From JAGVYE01 sp964502785 (GTDB taxonomy: Archaea; Nanobdellota; Nanobdellia; Woesearchaeales; GW2011-AR9), in contig CAZCXW010000063.1 in NCBI GenBank assembly GCA_964502785.1, positions 1-6,768 on the forward strand: a DNA stretch of 6,768 nt, in the 5' to 3' direction. The stretch's first letter is position 1. Each line of letters opens with the position of its first letter. Below the pieces are notes generated by a model, which saw nothing but the letters and a program-made list of their open reading frames with translations, searched no databases and had not been told where the DNA came from. Shown piece by piece: positions 1 to 5,990 of this stretch. The position numbers were made by a program, and so were the translations under genes.

Positions 1-899
1 TGGCATAATAACCCGCCCGCATCTGTGACTATCGCACTCGCCTTTTCCATGAATTGGGTAAATTCTGGACGAGTCATCCCTGTAATCAAAATGTCTCCAA
101 GATCGAAATGGTACTCTTTAAATGGGTCATAAACTATTCTACACACTCCTCTAACTTTGCCACCAAAAGCAATAGTTCCTCTTATTTTATCATCTTCTAT
201 AGAAAAAAACTTCTTCTCTAATTCCATCACTTCTGATCCGGTAAATAACTTCATTTCACCATCTTCTACTAGGATGGCACTAGATTTAAAACGCTCACTA
301 AGTTCATGTTCTCTTGGAAGCTTTCCTGTTTTGATATAATTCTCTAAGTCCTGTTGTGTCAAGCAGGTTATAGCTTCTTCATCATAATTTTCCTTGCTTG
401 CTATTTCTCTTGCCAAAGACCTAAAAAACTGTTCTGTTCTGCTATAAACTGCTTCTGAATATTTTCTTGCATCTTTGAATTTAGGTAAGAGTTTTTCTAG
501 TAATTCTTGACTTAGAAAGTCAACAGTTTTCTTCATAAAATTATGATATGCTAGATGTCTTTCAAAAACTGGATAAAATTTTGCATATTGTCCTGTGGTC
601 AAAATACTTCCTTCTAACTCATCCATAATACTCATTAATAAATCAGTATTTTCTTTTAACTTGTTCAGTAATTCAATTGCTTCGGATTCACTTGTTGCTG
701 TTTTATCTGCTAAGAATGTTCCAAATGCTCTAAATTCATCACTCTTAACAAAAAATGAAGCAGTTCCTTTCTTGTGAATAAACAAGACATTATCAAAGCC
801 ATATCCTAAAATTCTTTTAAGCGTTTTTAAGTACTGAGGAGCCCAGTAACTACATGAAATAAATGTGTAGGAACCGGCCCACCGATTTATCCATGTCAT
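1..899 (-). CDS. PEP-utilizer mobile-domain protein, second tandem copy (3' part cut off by window)
   Basis: Reading from the ATG at 899 gives 299 uninterrupted codons plus two bases before the window ends. Residues 1 to about 200 are a mostly helical region without a recognised domain. Residues about 238-299 are the start of a PEP-utilizer mobile (phosphohistidine swivelling) domain: a GTIAFGGKVRGVCRIV strand, then GDILITGMTRPEF, then AIVTDAGGLLC. In the family a GG-x-x-S/C-H motif follows, and the next two bases seen are CA, consistent with the catalytic His at residue 300. No ATP-binding PPDK_N domain precedes it. The start overlaps the upstream stop in an ATGA arrangement and has a GAGGAG Shine-Dalgarno 5 bases away, so translation is probably coupled. 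It aligns along its length with the upstream 453-residue protein (shared blocks such as DLENYIKTG against EIETFLDTG), but is shorter in the middle. Substrate and function are unknown. Confidence 0.88.
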   Translation of the reverse strand, partial: MTWINRWAGSYTFISCSYWAPQYLKTLKRILGYGFDNVLFIHKKGTASFFVKSDEFRAFGTFLADKTATSESEAIELLNKLKENTDLLMSIMDELEGSILTTGQYAKFYPVFERHLAYHNFMKKTVDFLSQELLEKLLPKFKDARKYSEAVYSRTEQFFRSLAREIASKENYDEEAITCLTQQDLENYIKTGKLPREHELSERFKSSAILVEDGEMKLFTGSEVMELEKKFFSIEDDKIRGTIAFGGKVRGVCRIVYDPFKEYHFDLGDILITGMTRPEFTQFMEKASAIVTDAGGLLC

Positions 900-2257
900 T
901 TTATCTCCTCTACCTTTCCGGCCGTTGCGTTTAATCTTATAATCATTTCGTCTTTTAATGAGGTTATAGACTCTCCAACACCGACAATGCAAGGTTTTTT
1001 GAATTCGCGTGCTACTATGGATGTATGGGATAAAACCCCGCCTTTTTCAGTGATAATCCCGCTGCATTTCACAACTGCTGGTGTCATCCATGTTGCAACA
1101 GTGTGGGCAACAAGGATATTGCCTTCTTTGAATGAGGCTAAATCTTCTTTTGTTCTTATAATTTGTATTGTCCCTAGTACTTTGCCTTCGAATGCACATT
1201 GTCCTTTAATATCGGTGGTTACAACATCTTTGTTGGCGATAGCAATTTTTGCATCTTGGCCGCTTATGATTATTGTGTTACCACCTAATCTTACCAATGT
1301 AAAGTCATTGCTTCTTCTTTCGATTTCTTCCAGGGATACATACTGACCAGTATCCAAAAATGTTTCAATCTCCCAACACGCGATTTTGTTAAGGTCTTCA
1401 AAATTGACATTCATCTCTTTAGCGATCCTTTTATACATGGGGCGCATAACAAAGAACCCTTTACACATCAATTCTCTTCTATAAGTCCTGATCCAAGCGT
1501 TTTCTTTCAGTATCTGGACTAATTGATCAGTGTCCCTATCCAACTCTACTGAATGAACGGCTTCTGCGGTGAAAGGCATATCCTGCATTTTTTGTATACT
1601 TTTGACTAGTTCATCTCTAGAGAGAGGAGCATCTGTAGGTCTGTAAACAGATAACCAGGCAAATTTTTTTATGTGTTTATCAACAGCAGTTTGGAATTCT
1701 TTTGTCTGTGCTAATCTGGCTAATTCAATTCTTGATCGGTATTCTCTAGTTGTTGCTGAAATCTTATTTGGGGATACGAGCTGCAAACAGATTTTTTCAG
1801 CATTTTCGCAAGCTAGGCGAGCTATCAATTTTTTAGTCATTACTTCTTCGACAACCATAGACATGATAAACGAGTAGGGTATCAGATTGTAGTTATTATT
1901 GAGGTATTCTTTGTAGATTTTTTTTAGTTCATCTTTTGAGATATGCTCAAAATCTATTCCTTTATTTTTTTCCAAAAATGTGTTATAAGATTCTGCAATT
2001 TTCATAAACTTCTTGGTTATATTCTTCGTATTTTTTGCTAAAGACTTCCAGTTTAGAACGGTCTCTCTTGCTTTGTTCAATTCTTCTAAATCAAAAAACA
2101 GTTTGCCATTGCTTAATGCTAAATGATTAGCAACCTCAATATCGATGCTATTGTTTCTGAAATATTGCCTTCCATGACCTATCATGTAGATAGATTGGAT
2201 AGCAATGTCAATATCTCGTTCCTTTGACTTTATCCAGTTGATGGTATTTATTGGCAT
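896..2257 (-). CDS. PEP-utilizer mobile-domain protein without ATP-binding domain (split dikinase-like)
   Basis: The 453-residue protein ends in a complete PEP-utilizer mobile domain (about residues 350-450). Visible features are GQCAFEGKVLGTIQII, GNILVAHTVATWMTPA, and the active-site block EKGGVLSHTSIVARE with the predicted phosphorylated His411, followed by KPCIVGVG and a closing LNATAGKVE. In PEP synthase, PPDK and rifampicin phosphotransferase this histidine carries phosphate from an ATP-binding domain to a substrate domain. Here residues 1-320 are helical, resemble only the linker or substrate region of such enzymes, and show no PPDK_N/ATP-grasp features. The phosphate donor partner must therefore be another protein, or the His is used differently. 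The start overlaps the upstream phosphatase stop by 10 bases, with a modest GAGAGG upstream, and the stop overlaps the next start. Domain assignment is firm; the N-terminal role and the substrate are unknown. Confidence 0.9.
   Translation of the reverse strand: MPINTINWIKSKERDIDIAIQSIYMIGHGRQYFRNNSIDIEVANHLALSNGKLFFDLEELNKARETVLNWKSLAKNTKNITKKFMKIAESYNTFLEKNKGIDFEHISKDELKKIYKEYLNNNYNLIPYSFIMSMVVEEVMTKKLIARLACENAEKICLQLVSPNKISATTREYRSRIELARLAQTKEFQTAVDKHIKKFAWLSVYRPTDAPLSRDELVKSIQKMQDMPFTAEAVHSVELDRDTDQLVQILKENAWIRTYRRELMCKGFFVMRPMYKRIAKEMNVNFEDLNKIACWEIETFLDTGQYVSLEEIERRSNDFTLVRLGGNTIIISGQDAKIAIANKDVVTTDIKGQCAFEGKVLGTIQIIRTKEDLASFKEGNILVAHTVATWMTPAVVKCSGIITEKGGVLSHTSIVAREFKKPCIVGVGESITSLKDEMIIRLNATAGKVEEIK
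905..910 (-). promoter_or_regulatory. Shine-Dalgarno of the second mobile-domain gene
   Basis: GAGGAG on the minus strand lies within the last codons of the upstream gene, 5 bases before the ATG at 899. It supports the ATGA-overlap start for a gene that is incomplete in the window. Confidence 0.75.
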
Positions 2258-3114
2258 GGTTGCCTCTCGAATGTTCTTCCCCTATAAGTTACTCTCTTTG
2301 TCAGGCCTAATGTGATTGACATGGATTCACTTTCACCGATTACTGTGCCACCAGTTGTTTCTTTGAATGATTCGTAATCCACATTCTCGCTTCTAAATGA
2401 TGTAACTACTGAATCCAAATCCCATTGATGACCTATCCCGTGGATAATGAGTTGATTATGGGGTAGCAGTTTTCTTGCAAACTGATAAACCCGAGTTATA
2501 CCCTCTAAATACTGTCGAGCAACATCTTTTGGTTTTGGGCCTTCTACTGTCCGGTCTTCCAAATCTAGTTTTCCTTGATTTTTAATCCAGTCATGAACGG
2601 CTTCGGCATGACTTCCCCCATGTTTATCGACTAATCTTTCAAAATATTCTGTCTTTTTTCCTTCTTTGGTCCATCGGCCAAGATATGAATAAGACAACTC
2701 TTTAATTTGTAATGGAAAAGCGATTACATATTTTTTTGTTGGATCATTAAACCGTTCGCGAATCTTTTGAACCGTCTTGGTTACACTACCAGTACCCCTG
2801 TAGATAGATCTTACATCGCCACTAGTAAGCACAACTAGATCGTCCCTCTGGTCAGCAATACGCTTAAGTTCTTCAGCGTATACTTCACCAGTGTCACCAG
2901 TTCTGGCTTGATCGGATTTTGCCAAGATACAATACACCATTCCAGGTTGCGCTTGTTCAATTGTGGATAAGATTTGTTCGCGAGCAGTTTTCTTTGCTTG
3001 TTCAACACCGTTCAATGTTAGATTTGGATGCTGTTCTGAAACCTGGCTGCCAGCACCATCTTTAGTGTGTCTTGCTGAATTTGCATGTCTTGATAGACAA
3101 ATCTTTATCGTCAT
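2248..3114 (-). CDS. Histidine phosphatase superfamily protein, SixA-like RHA motif
   Basis: This 288-residue protein has the branch-1 histidine phosphatase layout. The N-terminal strand TIKICLSRHANS carries R9-H10 (H10 is the predicted nucleophile). LTLNGVEQAKK is the usual LTxxGxxQA helix. SDQARTGDTGEVYAEEL supplies the second phosphate-pocket Arg (R71). IIHGIGHQW near residues 223-231 supplies the second catalytic His (H225, or less likely H229). RHA rather than RHG is typical of SixA-type phosphohistidine phosphatases, but SixA proteins are about 160 residues; the extra length here lies mainly at residues 90-215. It follows the methyltransferase by 6 bases, with a near-perfect AAGGAGGT Shine-Dalgarno, and overlaps the next gene by 10 bases. 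Placement beside two mobile-domain phosphohistidine proteins suggests that it acts on them or on their phosphorylated product; that is inference. A small-molecule phosphatase or mutase role is equally possible. Confidence 0.85.
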   Translation of the reverse strand: MTIKICLSRHANSARHTKDGAGSQVSEQHPNLTLNGVEQAKKTAREQILSTIEQAQPGMVYCILAKSDQARTGDTGEVYAEELKRIADQRDDLVVLTSGDVRSIYRGTGSVTKTVQKIRERFNDPTKKYVIAFPLQIKELSYSYLGRWTKEGKKTEYFERLVDKHGGSHAEAVHDWIKNQGKLDLEDRTVEGPKPKDVARQYLEGITRVYQFARKLLPHNQLIIHGIGHQWDLDSVVTSFRSENVDYESFKETTGGTVIGESESMSITLGLTKRVTYRGRTFERQPCQ

Positions 3115-3120
3115 TTTCTT

Positions 3121-3798
3121 TTACCTCCTTCCAAGTTCAAAGATTATGAAATCTTGAATCTTGTTTCCTTTTAATTTGTATTGAGGAGTAAAGTGCTTGC
3201 CAATAACATTTAATCCAGCATCTCTGAACACTTGTTCGTACCAGTTTATAGATCTGTGTTCTTCAACAATACGATATCCTCCTTCCTTCTTGGTTTTCCA
3301 GTAACGATGGTTTTCATCGTATCCCTGTTCTGAATGGTCTCTCAAGTCTAATCGAGATTCAGGAACATTGAAGATTAATGGGTTACAAAAACCGATATAA
3401 GCTCTTCCTTCCTGTTGTAAAACATCTCTTATATTACGAGAGATTCTTGCGACTTCATTTTCATTAACAATACAAAGTACTAAATTGCATATTACTCCTT
3501 CAAAATAATCTTTAGGTATTGCATCAGCACTTGCATAAACTCTTTCGTGTCCTATTTTCTCTCCACAAAGTTTTCTCATCTGTTCTGAGATATCATAAGT
3601 TCTTATGTCTGCTCCACCTCTTTGCAAAGCTGAGGCTAAGATTCCAGGACCACAACCATAATCAAGTAATTTTTTATCTGTAACATCTCCAAGTAAATCT
3701 AACAAAGTACTATCATACGAAGCTAACTTTAGATTTTCAGCTTCTAGTTCTTTGGCAACTCTTGCCCATTCCGATTGTTCTGAAATTGATTTTGACAT
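3121..3798 (-). CDS. Class I SAM-dependent methyltransferase
   Basis: The 225-residue protein has the Rossmann-like methyltransferase fold signatures. Motif I is KLLDYGCGPGILASAL (residues 43-58, the SAM-binding glycine loop). D69 in IRTYDIS is the acidic residue ending strand 2 that would bind the ribose. ASADAIP lies near the adenine-binding loop, and VICNLVLCIV is motif IV. After residue 140 comes a variable lid region rich in charged and aromatic residues, then HRSINWYEQVFRDAGLNVIG, common in Methyltransf_11/UbiE-like small-molecule methyltransferases. It is the first gene of the minus-strand operon and has a GGAGGAAGGT Shine-Dalgarno 5 bases before the ATG. The acceptor is not evident. 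The lid suggests a small molecule rather than rRNA or protein, but that is a weak inference. Confidence 0.9.
   Translation of the reverse strand: MSKSISEQSEWARVAKELEAENLKLASYDSTLLDLLGDVTDKKLLDYGCGPGILASALQRGGADIRTYDISEQMRKLCGEKIGHERVYASADAIPKDYFEGVICNLVLCIVNENEVARISRNIRDVLQQEGRAYIGFCNPLIFNVPESRLDLRDHSEQGYDENHRYWKTKKEGGYRIVEEHRSINWYEQVFRDAGLNVIGKHFTPQYKLKGNKIQDFIIFELGRR
3123..3130 (-). promoter_or_regulatory. Shine-Dalgarno of the histidine phosphatase gene
   Basis: AAGGAGGT on the minus strand, 8 bases before the ATG at 3114. It overlaps the last codons and stop of the methyltransferase gene. It fixes the phosphatase start and shows that internal cistrons of this operon use classical ribosome binding. 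Confidence 0.85.
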
Positions 3799-3803
3799 TT
3801 TTT

Positions 3804-3813
3804 ACCTTCCTCC
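3804..3813 (-). promoter_or_regulatory. Shine-Dalgarno of the methyltransferase gene
   Basis: GGAGGAAGGT on the minus strand, 5 bases before the ATG at 3798. It implies a leadered transcript for this operon, unlike the two neighbouring plus-strand genes. Confidence 0.8.
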
Positions 3814-3841
3814 AATTTTGTTCAGATTGGATAACTTTAAT

Positions 3842-3869
3842 TTGTTATGTAACAGTAACAACATAGCAA
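3842..3869. promoter_or_regulatory. Nested dyad overlapping the operon start site (candidate operator)
   Basis: TTGTTATG at 3842-3849 is matched by CATAGCAA at 3862-3869 (7 of 8 positions of dyad symmetry). Nested inside are TTGTTA (3842-3847) with TAACAA (3856-3861), and TGTTA-TG-TAACA (3843-3854). The block lies between the minus-strand TATA box and its expected start near 3847, a classic repressor position. The divergent TrmB-type gene is an obvious candidate for the protein that binds it, but this is inference. Confidence 0.5.
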
Positions 3870-3878
3870 TTATAAAAA
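3868..3878 (-). promoter_or_regulatory. TATA box of the methyltransferase-phosphatase-mobile-domain operon
   Basis: TTTTTATAATT on the minus strand resembles the archaeal TATA box. A start about 26 bases downstream would lie near 3847, giving a leader of roughly 49 bases with the Shine-Dalgarno in it. No similar promoter is evident between the four genes, so the operon is probably transcribed from here. Confidence 0.55.
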
Positions 3879-3883
3879 TGTTC

Positions 3884-3903
3884 ATTCTCCATTTTTGGAG
3901 GAT
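3884..3903. promoter_or_regulatory. Inverted repeat upstream of the TrmB-type gene's TATA box
   Basis: The arms ATTCTCCA (3884-3891) and TGGAGGAT (3896-3903) flank TTTT. Seven of eight positions are perfectly complementary and one is a T-G pair. It lies just upstream of the plus-strand TATA box at 3911-3922, where an archaeal activator or autoregulator commonly binds. It is distinct in sequence from the dyad at 3842-3869. Confidence 0.45.
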
Positions 3904-3910
3904 AATAGAA

Positions 3911-3922
3911 AACTTTAAAAAG
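3911..3922 (+). promoter_or_regulatory. TATA box of the TrmB-type gene, leaderless start
   Basis: AACTTTAAAAAG is centred about 26 bases before the ATG at 3943, so the predicted transcription start coincides with the start codon. No Shine-Dalgarno is present before this ATG. Both points indicate a leaderless mRNA. Confidence 0.6.
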
Positions 3923-3942
3923 AACCATACTACTCTCTGATT

Positions 3943-4680
3943 ATGGACACCAAAATCCTCGAAGATATAGGGCTTTCCAATGCCGAAATAAAAATCTATC
4001 TCGCCCTCTTGGAATTAGGAACCTCTACCGCAGGTCCAATTCTAGAAAAATCAGGATTACAAAACTCTGTCGTCCACATGACGTTAAACAAACTCATCGA
4101 GAGAGGTTTTGTAACCTTTGTCAAAGAGGGGAAAAGAAACCACTATCAAGCAGCTGATCCAAAACATATCATTGATTTTATCAATGAGAAGAAAGAACGC
4201 TTCCAAGAGATTTTGCCAGAGTTATTCCTAAAACAAAAGCAAGCTAAAGAAAAACCGGAGATTATTACATTTAGAGGCATAAACGGAATAAAAGAACTAT
4301 TAATGGAATTATTAGAAGCTGGCGGAAAAGAACATCATACTTTTGGCTCAACTGCAAAATCTCTTATGCTTGGCGATGCCTGGTGGGTTAACTATCACAA
4401 AAAGAGAGCAGAACGAGGAATTAAAGCGAAATTACTTTTTAATGAATCTCTCGCCTATTGGAAAGCTGAAGTAAAATATCCAAAATCGGAAGTGAAGTAC
4501 ACCAAAGCAGGATTTGAACCATTAACAGAAACAATCATCAGAAATGATAAAATAGGGATTATTGTCTGGACAGATAAACCGCTGGGAGTAATCATTCATC
4601 AAAAAGAAGCGGCAGAATCCTATAACAAATTCTTTCAATTAATGTGGAAAACAGCGGCTTCAGATAATTGCCTAAATTAA
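3943..4680 (+). CDS. TrmB-family transcriptional regulator
   Basis: The 245-residue protein begins directly with the TrmB-type winged helix-turn-helix: DIGLSNAEIKIYLALLELG (residues 8-26), a recognition-helix region NSVVHMTLNKLIERGFVTFV (41-60), and a wing GKRNHYQAADP (63-73). Residues 75-104 form a Lys/Glu-rich helix, probably a dimerising coiled coil. Residues 105-238 form the effector domain found in this family, including WWVNYHKKRAERGIKAKLLFNE (147-168) and IGIIVWTDKPLGVIIHQ (204-220). EVKY-x-K occurs twice in tandem (176-181 and 183-188). Family members bind sugars or other small metabolites and regulate transport or central metabolism; the ligand here is unknown. It is divergent from the methyltransferase operon and upstream of an MFS transporter, so either may be a target. 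Confidence 0.88.
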   Translation: MDTKILEDIGLSNAEIKIYLALLELGTSTAGPILEKSGLQNSVVHMTLNKLIERGFVTFVKEGKRNHYQAADPKHIIDFINEKKERFQEILPELFLKQKQAKEKPEIITFRGINGIKELLMELLEAGGKEHHTFGSTAKSLMLGDAWWVNYHKKRAERGIKAKLLFNESLAYWKAEVKYPKSEVKYTKAGFEPLTETIIRNDKIGIIVWTDKPLGVIIHQKEAAESYNKFFQLMWKTAASDNCLN

Positions 4681-4690
4681 GACAAAACTC
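4674..4690 (+). repeat. 17-base direct repeat, copy 1 (upstream of MFS promoter)
   Basis: AAATTAAGACAAAACTC is identical to 6492-6508. This copy spans the stop codon of the TrmB-type gene and ends about 9 bases before the MFS TATA box. It may be a shared regulator-binding element upstream of two plus-strand promoters. Confidence 0.7.
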
Positions 4691-4698
4691 CACGATAC

Positions 4699-4709
4699 AA
4701 TTTTATAAT
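4699..4709 (+). promoter_or_regulatory. TATA box of the MFS gene, leaderless start
   Basis: AATTTTATAAT is centred about 25 bases upstream of the ATG at 4729. No Shine-Dalgarno precedes that ATG. The MFS gene therefore appears to have its own promoter and a leaderless mRNA, despite lying only 48 bases behind the regulator gene. Confidence 0.6.
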
Positions 4710-4728
4710 CTTCAACTATCTCTAAGCT

Positions 4729-5901
4729 ATGCCGGCAGGAATCAACGAAAGCAATGTTTTCATTCTGAATTTTTACATTTACAAGTTCCTCAAACATTTC
4801 GCTTTTGTCTATGCTGTATATCTCATCTTGTTTAAGTCCAGAGGATTATCCGTATTTGAGATATCTTTATTGTTAGGATTATGGAGTGCCTGTGTCGTTT
4901 TTTTTGAAGTTCCTACCGGAGCCCTGGCTGACAAATGGAACCGTAAATACATGATGATCATCGGCCTGTTCCTCAAAAGCGCCGGCTTCGCGATTTGGCT
5001 TTTTGCTGACAATTTCTTTCTCTTTGCTTTAGGATTTTTCTTCTGGGGTTTGCAGGAAACTTTTTGCTCTGGGACTGAAGAAGCCTTGCTCTATGATACT
5101 CTTAAAAAGTTTAAACGGTCTAATGAATATCCTAAAATCGCCGGACAGGGATACTTTTATGCGAAAATATCAGCAGGAAGCTCGATATTTCTCGGCGGTT
5201 TTATCGCAGCGTATGATTTCTCGCTGACGATTTTTCTCTCTTCTTTGTTCATGCTTTTTGCGATAATCCCGATATTATCTTTCAAAGAAGTGGCGAGAGG
5301 AAAGTCTTCCACAGAAGAAAAAAAATATTTTAATCTTATAAAAAATGCTTTCCGCCAGTCTGCAAAGAACAAACGACTGCTTCGATTGATAATATATTCT
5401 TTAATTGTTTTAGCCATCAGTGGCACCCTTGACGAGTATCAACAATTGTATTTTGACTGGATAAAAATTCCTCTCCCTTTTTTCGGAATCGTGATTGTAA
5501 GTATCATGTTTCTGCAGGCTTTTGGGAATAAAATTGCCCATCGCTTCCATGCAAAGTTTCAGGACGAAAAAAATATTTATTATCTTTCCCTTTTAGCAGG
5601 CATTTGCCTGCTGCTGGCAATCTCTTGGAATGCCCTTTTCTCATTGTTTTTTTTCATCCTGCTCTTCTTCTGGACTGGGATCAGCGAAATCCTTATTGAA
5701 GATCGGATTCAGCAGCAGATAAAAACAGAACAACGGGCGACGATGATTTCCATAAATTCCCTCCTTCTGAACAGTTCTGCGATTGTGCTCACAACATTGT
5801 TTGGAATAACGTCCATTTTTAAAGATTTGAGAGGCGGATTCCTCGCCTTTGCTTTGATTATGATATTCTATTCTCTTCAAGCCATTGTAGCGAGAAGATA
5901 A
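4729..5901 (+). CDS. Major facilitator superfamily (MFS) transporter, 12 helices
   Basis: The 390-residue integral membrane protein has about twelve hydrophobic helices (roughly 12-35, 42-64, 73-93, 95-115, 148-164, 165-185, 218-235, 249-268, 284-302, 303-324, 341-361, 367-387) and a charged central loop near 186-217. That is the usual two-bundle MFS layout. The loop between helices 2 and 3 has the family motif A as GALADKWNRKY (64-74, with D68 and R72). After helix 4 there is a CSGTEEALLYDTL block (113-125), seen in MFS proteins of the small drug or metabolite exporter type. It therefore probably moves a small molecule across the cytoplasmic membrane by a proton or solute gradient; the substrate cannot be read from sequence. 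The upstream TrmB-type regulator is a plausible controller. Confidence 0.88.
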   Translation: MPAGINESNVFILNFYIYKFLKHFAFVYAVYLILFKSRGLSVFEISLLLGLWSACVVFFEVPTGALADKWNRKYMMIIGLFLKSAGFAIWLFADNFFLFALGFFFWGLQETFCSGTEEALLYDTLKKFKRSNEYPKIAGQGYFYAKISAGSSIFLGGFIAAYDFSLTIFLSSLFMLFAIIPILSFKEVARGKSSTEEKKYFNLIKNAFRQSAKNKRLLRLIIYSLIVLAISGTLDEYQQLYFDWIKIPLPFFGIVIVSIMFLQAFGNKIAHRFHAKFQDEKNIYYLSLLAGICLLLAISWNALFSLFFFILLFFWTGISEILIEDRIQQQIKTEQRATMISINSLLLNSSAIVLTTLFGITSIFKDLRGGFLAFALIMIFYSLQAIVARR

Positions 5902-5911
5902 CAAAAGCCTG

Positions 5912-5935
5912 CCATTCAGTTTTTTTTGAGAATGG
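5912..5935 (+). terminator. Hairpin with oligo-T, MFS gene end
   Basis: CCATTC (5912-5917) and GAATGG (5930-5935) form a perfect 6-base inverted repeat. Its 12-base loop contains a run of eight T (5920-5927). It lies 10 bases after the MFS stop. Oligo-T on the coding strand is the usual archaeal termination signal; the hairpin may or may not contribute. Confidence 0.55.
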
Positions 5936-5967
5936 AGTCTACACTCTAAACCAATTTTTGTGTAAAG

Positions 5968-5981
5968 AAAAAGGAAAAAAA
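5968..5981 (-). terminator. Oligo-T terminator of the cold-shock gene
   Basis: On the minus strand, 10 bases after the cold-shock stop, there are runs of seven T (5981-5975) and five T (5972-5968). This matches oligo-T termination and separates the convergent MFS and cold-shock genes. Confidence 0.55.
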
Positions 5982-5990
5982 GAAGAGAAC

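Noticed and set aside
157..777. Two 60-codon plus-strand open frames in the left part of the window.
   Set aside because: Both are antisense to a continuous minus-strand frame that carries the mobile-domain motifs.
987..1346. Plus-strand open frame of 119 codons.
   Set aside because: It is a shadow of the minus-strand mobile-domain gene, whose conserved motifs lie in the opposite strand at this position.
3842..3869. CRISPR-like or phage attachment repeat.
   Set aside because: There is a single local dyad with no spaced repeats, integrase or tRNA gene; an operator is the simpler reading.
4729..5904. Minus-strand frames of 67-89 codons opposite the MFS gene.
   Set aside because: They are antisense to clear transmembrane coding sequence and have no start signals.
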